A stretch of 33,314 nucleotides of DNA from JAZKIX01 sp040384645 (GCA_040384645.1 JAZKIX010000082.1:1-33314), one strand, 5' to 3'. Counted from the first letter of the stretch, positions 17,756-27,273 are shown. Numbers and translations are program-made. Notes: generated by a model from the letters alone, not told the origin.

Positions 17756-17835
17756 AGGGGGTATAGACAAAAATACCCATTATCCCGCACGTTTTTATTG
17801 TGCCTTTAAAAATACACCCGCCAGTATTATTTGGC
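17756..17835 (+). repeat. Dispersed 80-bp intergenic element, copy C
   Basis: The copy starts AGGGGGTATAGACAAAAATA, has CCCGCACG-TTTTTATT-GTGC in the centre, and ends in ATAC-N8-GTAT with a T-rich tail. The head folds as GGGTAT/ATACCC and the centre as GCAC/GTGC. It lies between the lipoprotein gene (stop 17631) and the convergent metallopeptidase-like gene (stop at 17869), reading in the direction of the lipoprotein gene. It may work as that operon's terminator. Confidence 0.87.
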
Positions 17836-17868
17836 GAAAATCCCCGTTTTCAGCTCCCACCAGCACTT

Positions 17869-20800
17869 TCAAAACAAGAGCAGCATCAGCCCGGGCAAGT
17901 TCAGCGGCTTGCGCAGCACCACCTTTTCGCTCAATGTGTTTGACGTGCTGGCCGGATTGGCAAGGTCACCCGAATACACCGCAGTGATCGTATGCAGTCC
18001 CAATCCCAGCGCACTGGTCAGGCAAGTGGCCACACCGCCGGCTAGCACGCGGGCGCCGCAACCGCTGATGCTGACGGCGCCATCCTTGAAGTTGATGCTG
18101 CCGCCTGGTGCAGTGCCGCCCACGCTGGCAGTAAAGGTCACAGGTTTATTTACCTTAATCAAACTAGCCGATGCAGTCAACACAGTCCAACTGGCCGGAT
18201 TGACCGTATGCGTCAGCGTCGATGCCGTGCTACCGCTGAAATTGCCATCGCCGCCAAAGACCGCGCTCAAGTTCTTGCTGCCGCTGCTAAGCGGTGTCAA
18301 GTTGCAACTGCTCGCCGGCAAGGTGATGAAACAACTGACCGTACCGTCGCTGATGGTGACGGTGCCGCTGGCGATGCCGGCACCGGGCGCAACCGCTTGC
18401 AACTGGATGCCGACTGCAATCGGCAGGCCGAGCAGGGATGGATTGGGTGTGTGGCTGGCAATGCTGAGGCCGGTCGTAGCCTTGTTGACGATGTGAATCA
18501 AGACCGACGAACCGCTGGCGCTATTATTGCTGTCGCCGCCATACATCACTGTCAGGTTGTGACTGCCAACGTCAAGTGTGGCGCTGCATTGCGCGGCACC
18601 GTTCGATAACGCAACTGCGCTGCAGAGCGCGGTTGCGCCATCGTAAAATGTCACTGTCCCGCCCGGCGCATTACCGCTGACGCTGGCGTTGAAGCTCACA
18701 CTCTGGCCGAACACGCTGGGGCTGACTGTCGCATTGAGGATAGTGCTGCTGGCCGGCAGCATTGGCGTGACGCTATTCGAGGCCGCCGATGCCGCACCGG
18801 TGCCAGCACTATTGGTGGCGCTGACGCTAAAGCTGTAACTGGTGCCGTTCACCAGATTGCCGACCGTGATCGCACTGCACGGCCCAGTGCAACTGCCGCT
18901 CAAATTGCCCGGTATCGAAGTCGCGCTGTAGTTATTGATCGCGCTGCCGCCATCGCTGACCGGTGCGCTGAAACTGACGCTGGCCTGACGGTCGCCGCTA
19001 TTGGCAATGCCGATGATTGGTGCAGATGGGACGGTGGGCACGGTCGTGACATTAAACACGCCGCTGGCGTAACCCACCATCAGCGTCACGCCGGTGGTAG
19101 TGCCTGCGGTCGCCGCCGAAGTTTGTTGCAAGCTGACCAAGTCGCTCGGATTCACCAAGCCAGAAATCGTTTTATAAGCGCCGCCATTGATCGCATACGC
19201 GCCGCCCAACACGGAAATCGGCGCCGCTGCACTGATGCCGGTGACCAGCACCGCATTCGAGCTCACCACTGTGCTCACGGCCGTATTCGTCTGTGCGGTA
19301 AAGCTGTAACTGCCGGCTGACACCACGTCCACCACAAAATGGGTAAATGCTTTTTTACCCCATGCATCTTGCGCTTTGAGAGTAAAAAAATGCGTTCCCA
19401 GGCTCAATCCCTGAATCTGCACCTGGCCGTTACTGATGCTGGCGTTGGCTGAGCTTGGGATCACCGACACCGCCGGCGCCGGGCCATCCAGGTCGGAGGC
19501 GATAAATGGAAAACTGGCGTTGCCATCGGTCGAGATCACATAGTTCGGCACCGTGAGCGTCAAGTTGGGAGATGCATTGCCATCGAGGTCTTCCAAGTGC
19601 GCTTTGACACTGGCGCGGAACTTGGTTTCGACCAGGAAGGGCACTTGGAAACGGAACTTGACTGCATCGATTTGCTCGGCGTTTTCAAAATGGACAATTG
19701 AATGCTCAATTTGTTGATATACGCTGTGCACCTCGGCCAGATCACGAGCGATATAGACAAAGCCAAGGCGAAATTGCTTGTCGCTGCTTTGATAACCCGG
19801 CACCCGCGCCCCGTTTTTATTCACCATCCACGCGTGATCGTACTTATTGACCGCAGCCGCCGACATCGAATGATCCGCGTTATAGACCGGCGTTTGCAAC
19901 ACATAGGTATCGGGGAAAACCGGTTGCAATCCCATTGCATACAAATCCTGGTCGGCAAAAGCTTCGCTATCGTTGCGCGTCAAATTATCCACCCCATTCC
20001 AGGTAAAACCGGAAGAACTATTGCCCACGATCTGCTTGACCGTGGCGTAACCGTCGTCCGTAAAATTGTCCGCCATCTGGCCGCCGACATTGGTATTGGA
20101 AAACCAATGGCCGGAACCGACTTCGATTCCCGCCTGTACACCCCAGTTATGGCCGATCTCATGATCCAATACCGCAAAAGCACTATCGAGCACCATGCCG
20201 GTGCCCAAGTGATAACGGCAAATATTGGGCACGCCAACGCCCGTCACCACGCCTTGCCCGATACCATCCGCCAGGTGCCGGTAGGTCAGCACATTCGGTA
20301 CTTTATTACCCAGTTGATTCGCCGCGACCACCACCATCATGTAATCGGCTGGGAAAGTGCTTTTTAACAGCGCCACATATCCATTGATATTGGTGCTGGA
20401 ATAGACGCTATTCCAATCAGGGAAAGTAACCTGTGCCGAATCGGGAATTATGAACAAAGCATGTTCAGACTTGTACAAGCCCGGATTGATCAGCACCAGC
20501 GCAATGTAATTGAGCTGTACCGACGCGCTGACGCTGCCCGAGGCATTGGTGGCCGTCAAGGTATAGCGGGTGGTCGTGGATGGACTGACCGACACCGACG
20601 GATCGACGAAATTGCTTACGTTCCCAATCCCGTTATCGATACTAATCGTGGTCGCACCACTCACCGACCAATTGAGGAAAGCATGGGTGATCGTATATTG
20701 CCCAACGCTGGCACGACTGCTGGTGAAGCTGTTAATAGTGGGCACGGCCGACCATGCACTGCATGGCACTGTAAACGCGGCAAGCCACATCAGGATGCCG

Positions 20801-20889
20801 AGTGCTTTTAAGATTGCGGCGTTCCAGACCCCACAGGGGAGTGCAGCGCTTGATTGAGGCGGTTTATTGCAATCCATTGGCTGCCCCAT
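17869..20889 (-). CDS. Secreted HExxH metallopeptidase-like protein with FN3 and Ig-like repeats
   Basis: The protein has about 1006 residues. A hydrophobic signal segment (ALGILMWLAAFTVPCSAWSA) follows an unusually long N-terminus; ATG 20889 is a tentative start, with TTG 20895 and ATG 20877 as alternatives. A zinc-protease motif HEIGHNWG lies at about residues 243-250, with a possible third ligand in GSGHW. After beta domains there is a fibronectin type III module (VPSAPIIGIANSGDRQASVS and following) and three Ig-like domains of the Big_3_5 type (APGGTVTFYDG, IASGTVTISDG, APGGSINFKDG). The C-terminus ends LPGLMLLLF, resembling the LLLN tails of two other secreted proteins here. The substrate is unknown; an extracellular adhesive or degradative role is inferred. 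Confidence 0.75.
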   Translation of the reverse strand: MGQPMDCNKPPQSSAALPCGVWNAAILKALGILMWLAAFTVPCSAWSAVPTINSFTSSRASVGQYTITHAFLNWSVSGATTISIDNGIGNVSNFVDPSVSVSPSTTTRYTLTATNASGSVSASVQLNYIALVLINPGLYKSEHALFIIPDSAQVTFPDWNSVYSSTNINGYVALLKSTFPADYMMVVVAANQLGNKVPNVLTYRHLADGIGQGVVTGVGVPNICRYHLGTGMVLDSAFAVLDHEIGHNWGVQAGIEVGSGHWFSNTNVGGQMADNFTDDGYATVKQIVGNSSSGFTWNGVDNLTRNDSEAFADQDLYAMGLQPVFPDTYVLQTPVYNADHSMSAAAVNKYDHAWMVNKNGARVPGYQSSDKQFRLGFVYIARDLAEVHSVYQQIEHSIVHFENAEQIDAVKFRFQVPFLVETKFRASVKAHLEDLDGNASPNLTLTVPNYVISTDGNASFPFIASDLDGPAPAVSVIPSSANASISNGQVQIQGLSLGTHFFTLKAQDAWGKKAFTHFVVDVVSAGSYSFTAQTNTAVSTVVSSNAVLVTGISAAAPISVLGGAYAINGGAYKTISGLVNPSDLVSLQQTSAATAGTTTGVTLMVGYASGVFNVTTVPTVPSAPIIGIANSGDRQASVSFSAPVSDGGSAINNYSATSIPGNLSGSCTGPCSAITVGNLVNGTSYSFSVSATNSAGTGAASAASNSVTPMLPASSTILNATVSPSVFGQSVSFNASVSGNAPGGTVTFYDGATALCSAVALSNGAAQCSATLDVGSHNLTVMYGGDSNNSASGSSVLIHIVNKATTGLSIASHTPNPSLLGLPIAVGIQLQAVAPGAGIASGTVTISDGTVSCFITLPASSCNLTPLSSGSKNLSAVFGGDGNFSGSTASTLTHTVNPASWTVLTASASLIKVNKPVTFTASVGGTAPGGSINFKDGAVSISGCGARVLAGGVATCLTSALGLGLHTITAVYSGDLANPASTSNTLSEKVVLRKPLNLPGLMLLLF

Positions 20890-21182
20890 ATTCAAGCGCT
20901 AAAAAAGGATATCTGCAAAAGGTGACAACGTGGTCCAACGACATCTGAATTAGTTTCCCTTGAGTATTTCAATATAGGCTTGAAAAATTGGGAACCAAAG
21001 GAGAGATTTGTGAATTTGGTTTGCGGCAGTAAATCTGTAGGAATTAGATTGTAGAAATACTCAGTTGAGAGGATGGAGGCAAATTATCAAAGCCGGCCTT
21101 AGTCCATCTCGCTACCACGCTTATTTTGCTGCATTGACCATTCGCAATAGACGACACGTCCTAGCGAATTGCTGATTTTTTT

Positions 21183-21263
21183 AGGGGGGTATATCCATAA
21201 ATAGCCTTTTTTCCGCTCGTTTTTATTGGGCTTTAAAAGATACACCTATCAGTATATTTTTAC
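21183..21263 (+). repeat. Dispersed 80-bp intergenic element, copy D
   Basis: This copy starts AGGGGGGTATATCCATAAAT, has CCGCTCG-TTTTTATT-GGGC in the centre (the stem is kept with a U-G pair replacing A-U of copy C), and ends ATAC-N8-GTAT followed by ATTTTT. Both flanking genes are on the minus strand, so here the element cannot be a sense terminator. Nothing else is recognised in the 466-nt intergenic region 20896-21361. Confidence 0.85.
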
Positions 21264-21361
21264 TCTTTTGTGGCATTTTGCGATCATGGCCGAATGTAAA
21301 AGGTCGTCAACCTACCTCGTACCCGCCCTGCATGCATCAACACCAGCCAGCCTCTTCATCT

Positions 21362-22888
21362 CTAAATCTCCGGTTGGGTCTGTAATTCAGGCACCGATTT
21401 TTCAAACGCACCGACATCGCATTCTTTGCCCGCTGGGCGTGACTCGGCACGTTGGTCGGTAGCCGGGCAATCGAAGAAGGTCGCGCTGGTGATGCCGGTG
21501 CCTTTGTCGATGGCCGGGCTGTCGCTGCGCAAGGCGTGCGTGTGGGTAAAGCCGCCGTTGTTGCTTAATGTGTCGAGCAAGGGATCAAGCGGCATGTCGG
21601 GCCGGCCGGCTTGATCGAAGCGCAAATCGCCCCAGGTTGAATCGCGCAGATTGCATTGGGCATTGACCACACCGACTAGATTGCCGCGGAAAGAGGTGAA
21701 GGTCGCCGCGCCGACGCTATAGCAATCGGGTGAATAATGGGTTGGGTCGAGACGGTCGCGGCGGTCGGTATTTAAGGCTAGGATGGTATTTCCCATCGAC
21801 ACCGTGCCGCCAACCGGGTTGCCGCTGGCATCCAGACCGGACACGTTGTAAATGCCACCGCCGAAGGCATCTTCAATTGTGCCTTGCAGGCTGGCGTTGG
21901 CCTGGTTGTAGACGATGGTGCTGTAGCTGATGAAGGCGGTGCCGTAGTTCATGAGGCCGCCGCCGCGGGTATTGGCGATGTTGCCGCTAATGGTGCTGTT
22001 ACTGATTTCCAGATGCCCGCCGACATTACGAATGCCGCCGCCGCGTGTGGCGACGTTACCGCTGATAGTGCTTTTATCGATTTTGACGCTCGCGCTGCTA
22101 AACAGGAAAATGCCGCCACCCGATGAGGTCTGGCCGCCACCGGAACCCAGCGGCAGCGAATTGCCTTGCACCGTACTCTGCGATATTTGTAGCTGACCGG
22201 CGACGCTGATGCCGCCGCCGAAAATGGTACTTTTATTGTTGCGCACCACGCATTGGAATAAGGCAAGCGTGGCTTTTTCATCGACAAAAATCCCACCGCC
22301 GGCTTCGAAGGTGCCGCCATTACCGTTTTGAATGGTGATACCGGAAAAATGCAGGATCGGCGACGCTTCGCCGTCAATCGCAATCACCCGCGACTGGGCA
22401 TTGCCGTCAATGAAGGTCTGTTCGGCGCCGGCGCCTTGCAGGTCGAGACTGTTCTTGATTACCAGTTCGCCTAGGGTCAAGGTATAGGTGCCGGCTGGCA
22501 AGATGATGATTTCCGGTGGATAAGCAGACAGGGCGTTGCTCTGCTCAACCGCCGCCCGCAAGCTGCAATAAGCACTGGCATCGAGGCATTGGCCGTCGGC
22601 CGGATCGCTGTCGTGGCTATCGACCGCGCTGTTAACGGTAAAGGTAGAGGTTGCGGCATTGCTGTCCGCCTTGTTAATCGATGTCGCACGGTCGGCGATT
22701 TGCGCTGGCTCGATGTCGATGCGTTGTGTGTAGTGTTGCTGCGGTCGGGCAAGTGCTATTGGCATCGGAATGGGCAAGGCAGCGGCATGGCAATAATCGC
22801 ATAGGGCAAAACCGACACTACAGGCGATGGAGAGTGCACGTTGCGACGGGCGATGGCTGAAACAAGAGAGGTGCTGAGAGCGTGGCAT
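21362..22888 (-). CDS. Secreted right-handed beta-helix protein (choice-of-anchor Q type)
   Basis: The 508-residue protein starts after AAGGAG with six nt spacing and begins with a signal-like hydrophobic stretch (ALSIACSVGFALCDYCHAAA). Residues about 100-120 show the motif ASAYCSLRAAVEQSNA found at the start of many beta-helix proteins. Residues about 140-370 are parallel beta-helix repeats with GGGI, SxSTIxGN and NNxxxxGGG rungs. The end carries DCPATDQRAESRPAGKECDV followed by GAFE, the 'DQR-G-RP-CDxGAxE' block of choice-of-anchor Q proteins. Such proteins are surface or secreted, sometimes polysaccharide-binding; no catalytic residues are visible. Unlike its secreted neighbours it does not end in LLLN/LLLF. 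Confidence 0.82.
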   Translation of the reverse strand: MPRSQHLSCFSHRPSQRALSIACSVGFALCDYCHAAALPIPMPIALARPQQHYTQRIDIEPAQIADRATSINKADSNAATSTFTVNSAVDSHDSDPADGQCLDASAYCSLRAAVEQSNALSAYPPEIIILPAGTYTLTLGELVIKNSLDLQGAGAEQTFIDGNAQSRVIAIDGEASPILHFSGITIQNGNGGTFEAGGGIFVDEKATLALFQCVVRNNKSTIFGGGISVAGQLQISQSTVQGNSLPLGSGGGQTSSGGGIFLFSSASVKIDKSTISGNVATRGGGIRNVGGHLEISNSTISGNIANTRGGGLMNYGTAFISYSTIVYNQANASLQGTIEDAFGGGIYNVSGLDASGNPVGGTVSMGNTILALNTDRRDRLDPTHYSPDCYSVGAATFTSFRGNLVGVVNAQCNLRDSTWGDLRFDQAGRPDMPLDPLLDTLSNNGGFTHTHALRSDSPAIDKGTGITSATFFDCPATDQRAESRPAGKECDVGAFEKSVPELQTQPEI

Positions 22889-23172
22889 GGCGTGCTCCTT
22901 TACTAAAATTTCGGAATCTGGAATAAGCGTGGATCAACACAGATTAGTGCCCGGGGTAATTCATCAGGGCAATCCAAGTGACTTGCCAGGAGCTCGATAC
23001 GCAGCTTGCGCTTGAACGAATACTAGGACGAGCCGTTGTGTATGCAATCGCGAAGAGCGGCACGGTTTGCCGGCGGTCAAAGCAGTGTTGCGAAATAGAT
23101 GATCTAGAGAAAATGTAGCTTGCACCAATGGTGGATAAGAATTTTTTGAGGGGCAAGGATTGCGGCGTGTCT

Positions 23173-23201
23173 GCGGGACGTTTTAAACAACACGTTATAA
23201 T
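23173..23201 (+). promoter_or_regulatory. Probable promoter of the thiamine operon
   Basis: A perfect -10 box TATAAT (23196-23201) lies just upstream of the TPP riboswitch, predicting transcription start near 23208. At 17-nt spacing the -35 position holds GCGGGA (23173-23178), which is a weak match but identical to the valS candidate. No other promoter-like signal was noted in 22889-23172. Confidence 0.6.
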
Positions 23202-23228
23202 GTCGCGCGGCGTCAACTGACGTCGCAA

Positions 23229-23318
23229 CGCTAGGGGTCCTGACTGTTTCGTAATATTTGCAGCCGGGTGAGAAATACCCTCCGAACCTGATCTGGGTAA
23301 TGCCAGCGAAGGGAAGCT
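23229..23318 (+). promoter_or_regulatory. TPP riboswitch (THI element) controlling thiC
   Basis: The conserved thiamine pyrophosphate aptamer is readable in order: CTAGGGGTCCTG, GGGTGAGAAATACCC, GAACCTGATCTGGGTAATGC, and CAGCGAAGGGAAGC. Closing stem P1 pairs GCT (23230-23232) with AGC (23315-23317). It lies about 90 nt upstream of the thiC ATG, in the leader. TPP binding is expected to lower thiC and operon expression, at transcription or translation level. No clear intrinsic terminator was seen between the aptamer and the ATG, so translation control or Rho is possible. Confidence 0.95.
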
Positions 23319-23405
23319 GTAGAGACTGGTGGCGATACGCCGTTGCCACATCCTCCAACTCCTTTGCTGGCACTATTTTGAACCTGTGCCATGCCAAGGA
23401 GCATC

Positions 23406-25319
23406 ATGAACGCCAATCCAAAATTCCTCTCCGCCACTGCCACGGTCGATGCCGCTGCGGTTGCGCCACTACCCAATTCGCGCAAGATTTACGTGCAAGG
23501 CAGTCGCCCCGACATTCAAGTGCCGATGCGCGAGATCAGCCAGTCCGACACTGCGGCATCGTTTGGCGCAGAGAAAAATCCGCCGATCTACGTCTACGAT
23601 ACTTCCGGCCCCTACACCGATCCAGCCGCCGCCATCGATATCCGCTCCGGCCTGCAAACGCCGCGCCTGCCGTGGATTCTGGAACGCGACGATACCGAAG
23701 AATTAGCTGGCCCCAGTTCTGAATACGGCATTGAACGCCTGAACGATCCGGCGCTGGCCGAGTTGCGTTTCAACCTGCACCGCAAGCCGCGCCGCGCCAA
23801 AGCCGGCAAGAACGTGTCGCAAATGCACTATGCGCGCCAAGGCATCGTGACGCCGGAAATGGAATACGTCGCGATCCGCGAAAACATGCGCCGCCGCGAA
23901 TATCTGGAAGAGTTGAAAGCCTCCGGCCCGATGGGCAACAAGCTGGCTGAATTGATGGGGCGCCAGCATCCGGGTCAATCCTTTGGCGCCGCTATTCCTG
24001 CCGAAATCACGCCGGAATTCGTGCGCGAAGAAATCGCCCGTGGCCGCGCCATCATTCCCGCCAACATCAATCACCCTGAAATCGAACCGATGATCATCGG
24101 CCGCAATTTCCTGGTGAAAATCAACGCCAATATCGGCAATTCGGCAGTCACTTCCTCCATTGGCGAGGAAGTCGAAAAAATGACTTGGGCCATCCGCTGG
24201 GGCGGCGATAACGTGATGGATTTGTCGACTGGCAAACATATCCACGAAACACGCGAATGGATCATCCGTAATTCGCCAGTGCCAATCGGCACCGTGCCGA
24301 TTTACCAGGCGCTGGAAAAGGTCAACGGCAAGGCTGAAGACCTGACCTGGGAAATTTTCCGCGACACCTTGATCGAGCAAGCAGAGCAAGGGGTCGATTA
24401 TTTCACCATCCATGCCGGCGTCCTGTTGCGCTACGTGCCGATGACGGCCAAACGCATGACCGGCATCGTCTCGCGCGGCGGCTCGATCATGGCGAAGTGG
24501 TGCCTGGCGCATCACAAGGAATCGTTCCTGTACGAACATTTCGAAGACATTTGCGAAATCATGAAGGCCTATGATGTGTCCTTCAGCTTGGGTGACGGCT
24601 TGCGCCCAGGTTCGATCTACGACGCCAACGATGAAGCGCAACTGGGCGAATTGAAAACCCTCGGTGAATTGACCCAAGTGGCATGGAAGCACGATGTGCA
24701 AGTCATGATCGAAGGCCCCGGCCACGTGCCGATGCACCTGATCAAAGAAAATATGGAGCTGCAACTGGAGCAATGCGGTGAAGCGCCGTTCTACACGCTC
24801 GGACCGCTAACCACCGACATCGCACCGGGTTACGACCACATCACGTCGGGCATTGGCGCTGCCATGATTGGCTGGTACGGCACCGCAATGCTGTGCTATG
24901 TCACGCCAAAAGAACATTTGGGCTTGCCCAACAAGGTCGACGTCAAGGACGGCATCATTACCTACAAGATTGCAGCCCACGCCGCCGATTTGGCCAAGGG
25001 CCACCCGGGCGCGCAGATTCGTGACAACGCCTTGTCGAAAGCGCGTTTTGAATTCCGTTGGGAAGACCAGTTCAATATCGGGCTCGACCCCGACAAGGCG
25101 CGCGAATTCCATGACGAAACCTTGCCCAAGGATTCGGCCAAAGTGGCGCATTTCTGCTCCATGTGCGGGCCGCATTTTTGCTCGATGAAAATCACGCAAG
25201 AAGTGCGCGAATATGCGGCCAAGCAAGGTATTTCCGAGATTGCCGCGCTCAAGCAAGGGATGGAAGTCAAAGCCATCGAGTTCGTCAAAAATGGCGCTGA
25301 AATTTATCGCAAGGCGTAA
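23406..25319 (+). CDS. thiC: Phosphomethylpyrimidine synthase
   Basis: ThiC is a radical SAM enzyme that rearranges aminoimidazole ribotide into hydroxymethylpyrimidine phosphate, the pyrimidine half of thiamine. The protein is 637 residues, normal for the family. Its C-terminal 4Fe-4S motif is present as FCSMCGPHFCSMK (CxxCxxxxC). The start at 23406 is supported by AAGGAG just upstream; an ATG 15 nt earlier has no such site. It is the first gene of the operon thiC-thiS-thiG-thiD-thiE and is preceded by the TPP riboswitch. Confidence 0.98.
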   Translation: MNANPKFLSATATVDAAAVAPLPNSRKIYVQGSRPDIQVPMREISQSDTAASFGAEKNPPIYVYDTSGPYTDPAAAIDIRSGLQTPRLPWILERDDTEELAGPSSEYGIERLNDPALAELRFNLHRKPRRAKAGKNVSQMHYARQGIVTPEMEYVAIRENMRRREYLEELKASGPMGNKLAELMGRQHPGQSFGAAIPAEITPEFVREEIARGRAIIPANINHPEIEPMIIGRNFLVKINANIGNSAVTSSIGEEVEKMTWAIRWGGDNVMDLSTGKHIHETREWIIRNSPVPIGTVPIYQALEKVNGKAEDLTWEIFRDTLIEQAEQGVDYFTIHAGVLLRYVPMTAKRMTGIVSRGGSIMAKWCLAHHKESFLYEHFEDICEIMKAYDVSFSLGDGLRPGSIYDANDEAQLGELKTLGELTQVAWKHDVQVMIEGPGHVPMHLIKENMELQLEQCGEAPFYTLGPLTTDIAPGYDHITSGIGAAMIGWYGTAMLCYVTPKEHLGLPNKVDVKDGIITYKIAAHAADLAKGHPGAQIRDNALSKARFEFRWEDQFNIGLDPDKAREFHDETLPKDSAKVAHFCSMCGPHFCSMKITQEVREYAAKQGISEIAALKQGMEVKAIEFVKNGAEIYRKA

Positions 25320-25338
25320 TTTTTTAGTCGAGTGAACC

Positions 25339-25548
25339 ATGTCGATGATTGAAATTGAACTCAATGGCGCACCGCATCCGGTGCCTGCGTCACACAATGT
25401 GCAAGCGCTGATCGATGCGCTTGCCTTGTCGGGACAGGCGCTGGCGGTCGCGATCAACCGTGAAGTAGTGCCGCGCCATCAATGGCTGGCGCGCACGCTG
25501 CAAGCCAATGACCGGGTCGATATCGTGCGTGCCATCGGCGGAGGTTAG
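25339..25548 (+). CDS. thiS: Thiamine sulfur-carrier protein ThiS
   Basis: ThiS is a small ubiquitin-like protein (69 residues) whose C-terminal Gly-Gly is thiocarboxylated and gives sulfur to ThiG for the thiazole ring. The protein has the beta-grasp pattern (IEIELNGAPHPVPA) and ends VRAIGGG, one Gly longer than the usual GG. It lies 19 nt after thiC. An internal ATG at 25345 is a possible alternative start. Confidence 0.93.
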   Translation: MSMIEIELNGAPHPVPASHNVQALIDALALSGQALAVAINREVVPRHQWLARTLQANDRVDIVRAIGGG

Positions 25549-25557
25549 ATTTGAGTC

Positions 25558-25578
25558 CCCTCCTTTTCGAGAGGAGGG
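25558..25578 (+). other. GC-rich hairpin between thiS and thiG
   Basis: CCCTCCT (25558-25564) pairs fully with AGGAGGG (25572-25578) around a 7-nt loop, between the thiS stop and the thiG start. There is no T-run, so it is not a simple terminator. It may adjust the relative stability of the two halves of the mRNA; this is inference. Confidence 0.5.
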
Positions 25579-25606
25579 AACGTATATTGCGGAGCAAAGA
25601 ATAGCT

Positions 25607-26395
25607 ATGGAAACAATCAATCAAGGCCTCACCATCGCCGGTAAAACCTACCGCTCGCGCCTCTTGGTCGGCAGCGGCAAATACCGCGATCTCGATCAAA
25701 CCCGTGACGCTACCGAAGCTTCCGGCGCGGAAATCATCACGGTGGCGATCCGCCGCGTCAATATCGGGCAAGACCCGAATGCGCCCAGTCTGCTCGACGT
25801 GGTGCCGCCCTCGCGTTACACAATTTTGCCCAATACCGCCGGCTGTTACACCGCCAAGGATGCGGTCTACACCTTGCAACTGGCACGCGAATTATTGAAC
25901 GGCCACAAGCTGGTCAAGTTGGAAGTATTGGGCGATGAAAAGACCCTATTCCCGCATATGCCGGAGACTTTGAAAGCAGCCGAAACCTTGGTCAAGGATG
26001 GCTTCGATGTGATGGTGTATTGCAGCGACGATCCGATCCAGGCCAAGATATTGGAAGAAATCGGCTGCGTCGCCATCATGCCGCTGGCGTCCCTGATCGG
26101 CTCCGGCATGGGCATTCTCAATCCGTGGAATCTGTCGCTGATCATCGACCAAGCCAAGGTGCCAGTGCTGGTCGATGCCGGCGTCGGCACCGCGTCGGAC
26201 GCGGCCATTGCGATGGAACTCGGTTGCGACGGCGTCTTGATGAATACCGCGATTGCCGGCGCGCGCGATCCGATCCGCATGGCGCGCGCGATGGGGCTGG
26301 CAGTGGAAGCCGGACGCGAAGCGTATCTGGCAGGCCGCATCCCGAAAAAATTCGCCGCTTCGCCTTCGTCACCGATGGCTGGCCGCGTAATTTGA
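25607..26395 (+). CDS. thiG: Thiazole synthase
   Basis: ThiG forms the thiazole phosphate ring from deoxyxylulose phosphate, dehydroglycine and ThiS thiocarboxylate. The protein is 262 residues. Motifs are GKTYRSRLLVGSGKY at the start, the Schiff-base lysine in KLVKLEVLGD, and phosphate-binding GIGTASDAA-like DAGVGTASDAAIAMELGCDG. GGAG is 12 nt upstream of the ATG at 25607. Its stop codon overlaps the thiD start (TGATG), so the two are coupled. Confidence 0.97.
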   Translation: METINQGLTIAGKTYRSRLLVGSGKYRDLDQTRDATEASGAEIITVAIRRVNIGQDPNAPSLLDVVPPSRYTILPNTAGCYTAKDAVYTLQLARELLNGHKLVKLEVLGDEKTLFPHMPETLKAAETLVKDGFDVMVYCSDDPIQAKILEEIGCVAIMPLASLIGSGMGILNPWNLSLIIDQAKVPVLVDAGVGTASDAAIAMELGCDGVLMNTAIAGARDPIRMARAMGLAVEAGREAYLAGRIPKKFAASPSSPMAGRVI

Positions 26396-27204
26396 TGCAA
26401 GCGCAGATCCAAGTACCGGCGCGCCCTTGCGTGCTGGTGTTTGCCGGAGTCGATCCCAGCGGCGGTGCCGGTATCTCGGCCGATATCGAAGCCATTGCTG
26501 CCATGGGGGCGCATGCCTTGCCAGTGGTGACCGTGCTGACGGTACAAGACAATGATCGCGTGTTCGCAGTGCATCCGGTCGCGGCAGAATTGGTATTGCA
26601 GCAAGCGCAAGCACTGGTCGATAAAATTTCCATCAAAACAGTCAAGATCGGCATCGTCGGCACCCGCGCCAATGCGGTCGCGATTGCCTCGATCATTACG
26701 CAACTACGCCAACACAATCCGCATTTGCCAGTCGTCCTCGACCCAGTCCTGGCCAGCGGGCATGGTGACGCCTTGTCGGTTGATGACGCGATGCAATTGC
26801 TCAATCCCTTGCTGCCGCTGGCGACCCTGATCGCGCCGAACTTGCCGGAAGCCAGGGCCTTGTGCGACGGCGAAATATCGATTGAAAGCCAGGCACAGCA
26901 ATTGCGGCACCGTGGTTGCCCACATGTTCTGATCAAAGGCGGGCACGGTAATGGCGACGATGTTGTCAACCGCTGGTTTGGCCCCGCCGCAAGTAAAGAA
27001 TGGCACTGGCCGCGTCTTGCAGGCCAATTTCATGGCAGCGGTTGTACGCTGGCGTCGGCCATCGCTGGTCTGCTGGCGCGTGGACTGGACATGCGAGCGG
27101 CAATTGAGGGCGGTCAAGAGTATTGTCAGAAAACCTTAGCCAGCGCTTACGCCATTGCGCCGGGCCAGCGCATCCCTTGCCGTGCTGGCACTATGATGAA
27201 TTGA
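26395..27204 (+). CDS. thiD: Hydroxymethylpyrimidine/phosphomethylpyrimidine kinase
   Basis: ThiD phosphorylates HMP and HMP-P to HMP-PP, which ThiE joins to thiazole phosphate. The 269-residue protein shows the ribokinase-like motifs AGVDPSGGAGISADI at the N-terminus and GSGCTLASAIAGLL (ATP/anion hole) near the C-terminus. The ATG at 26395 overlaps the thiG stop by one base. It has 69 nt of spacer before thiE. Confidence 0.95.
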   Translation: MQAQIQVPARPCVLVFAGVDPSGGAGISADIEAIAAMGAHALPVVTVLTVQDNDRVFAVHPVAAELVLQQAQALVDKISIKTVKIGIVGTRANAVAIASIITQLRQHNPHLPVVLDPVLASGHGDALSVDDAMQLLNPLLPLATLIAPNLPEARALCDGEISIESQAQQLRHRGCPHVLIKGGHGNGDDVVNRWFGPAASKEWHWPRLAGQFHGSGCTLASAIAGLLARGLDMRAAIEGGQEYCQKTLASAYAIAPGQRIPCRAGTMMN

Positions 27205-27273
27205 CTTAAATTTCCTTGCGTTAAAAATGTGTTTAGTCTTTGTTTGAGTGCTGCCAGCTATTAAGGAGGAAAT

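Noticed and set aside
23703..24773. 356-codon minus-strand frame within thiC
   Set aside because: Antisense to a highly conserved enzyme; its translation has no family features.
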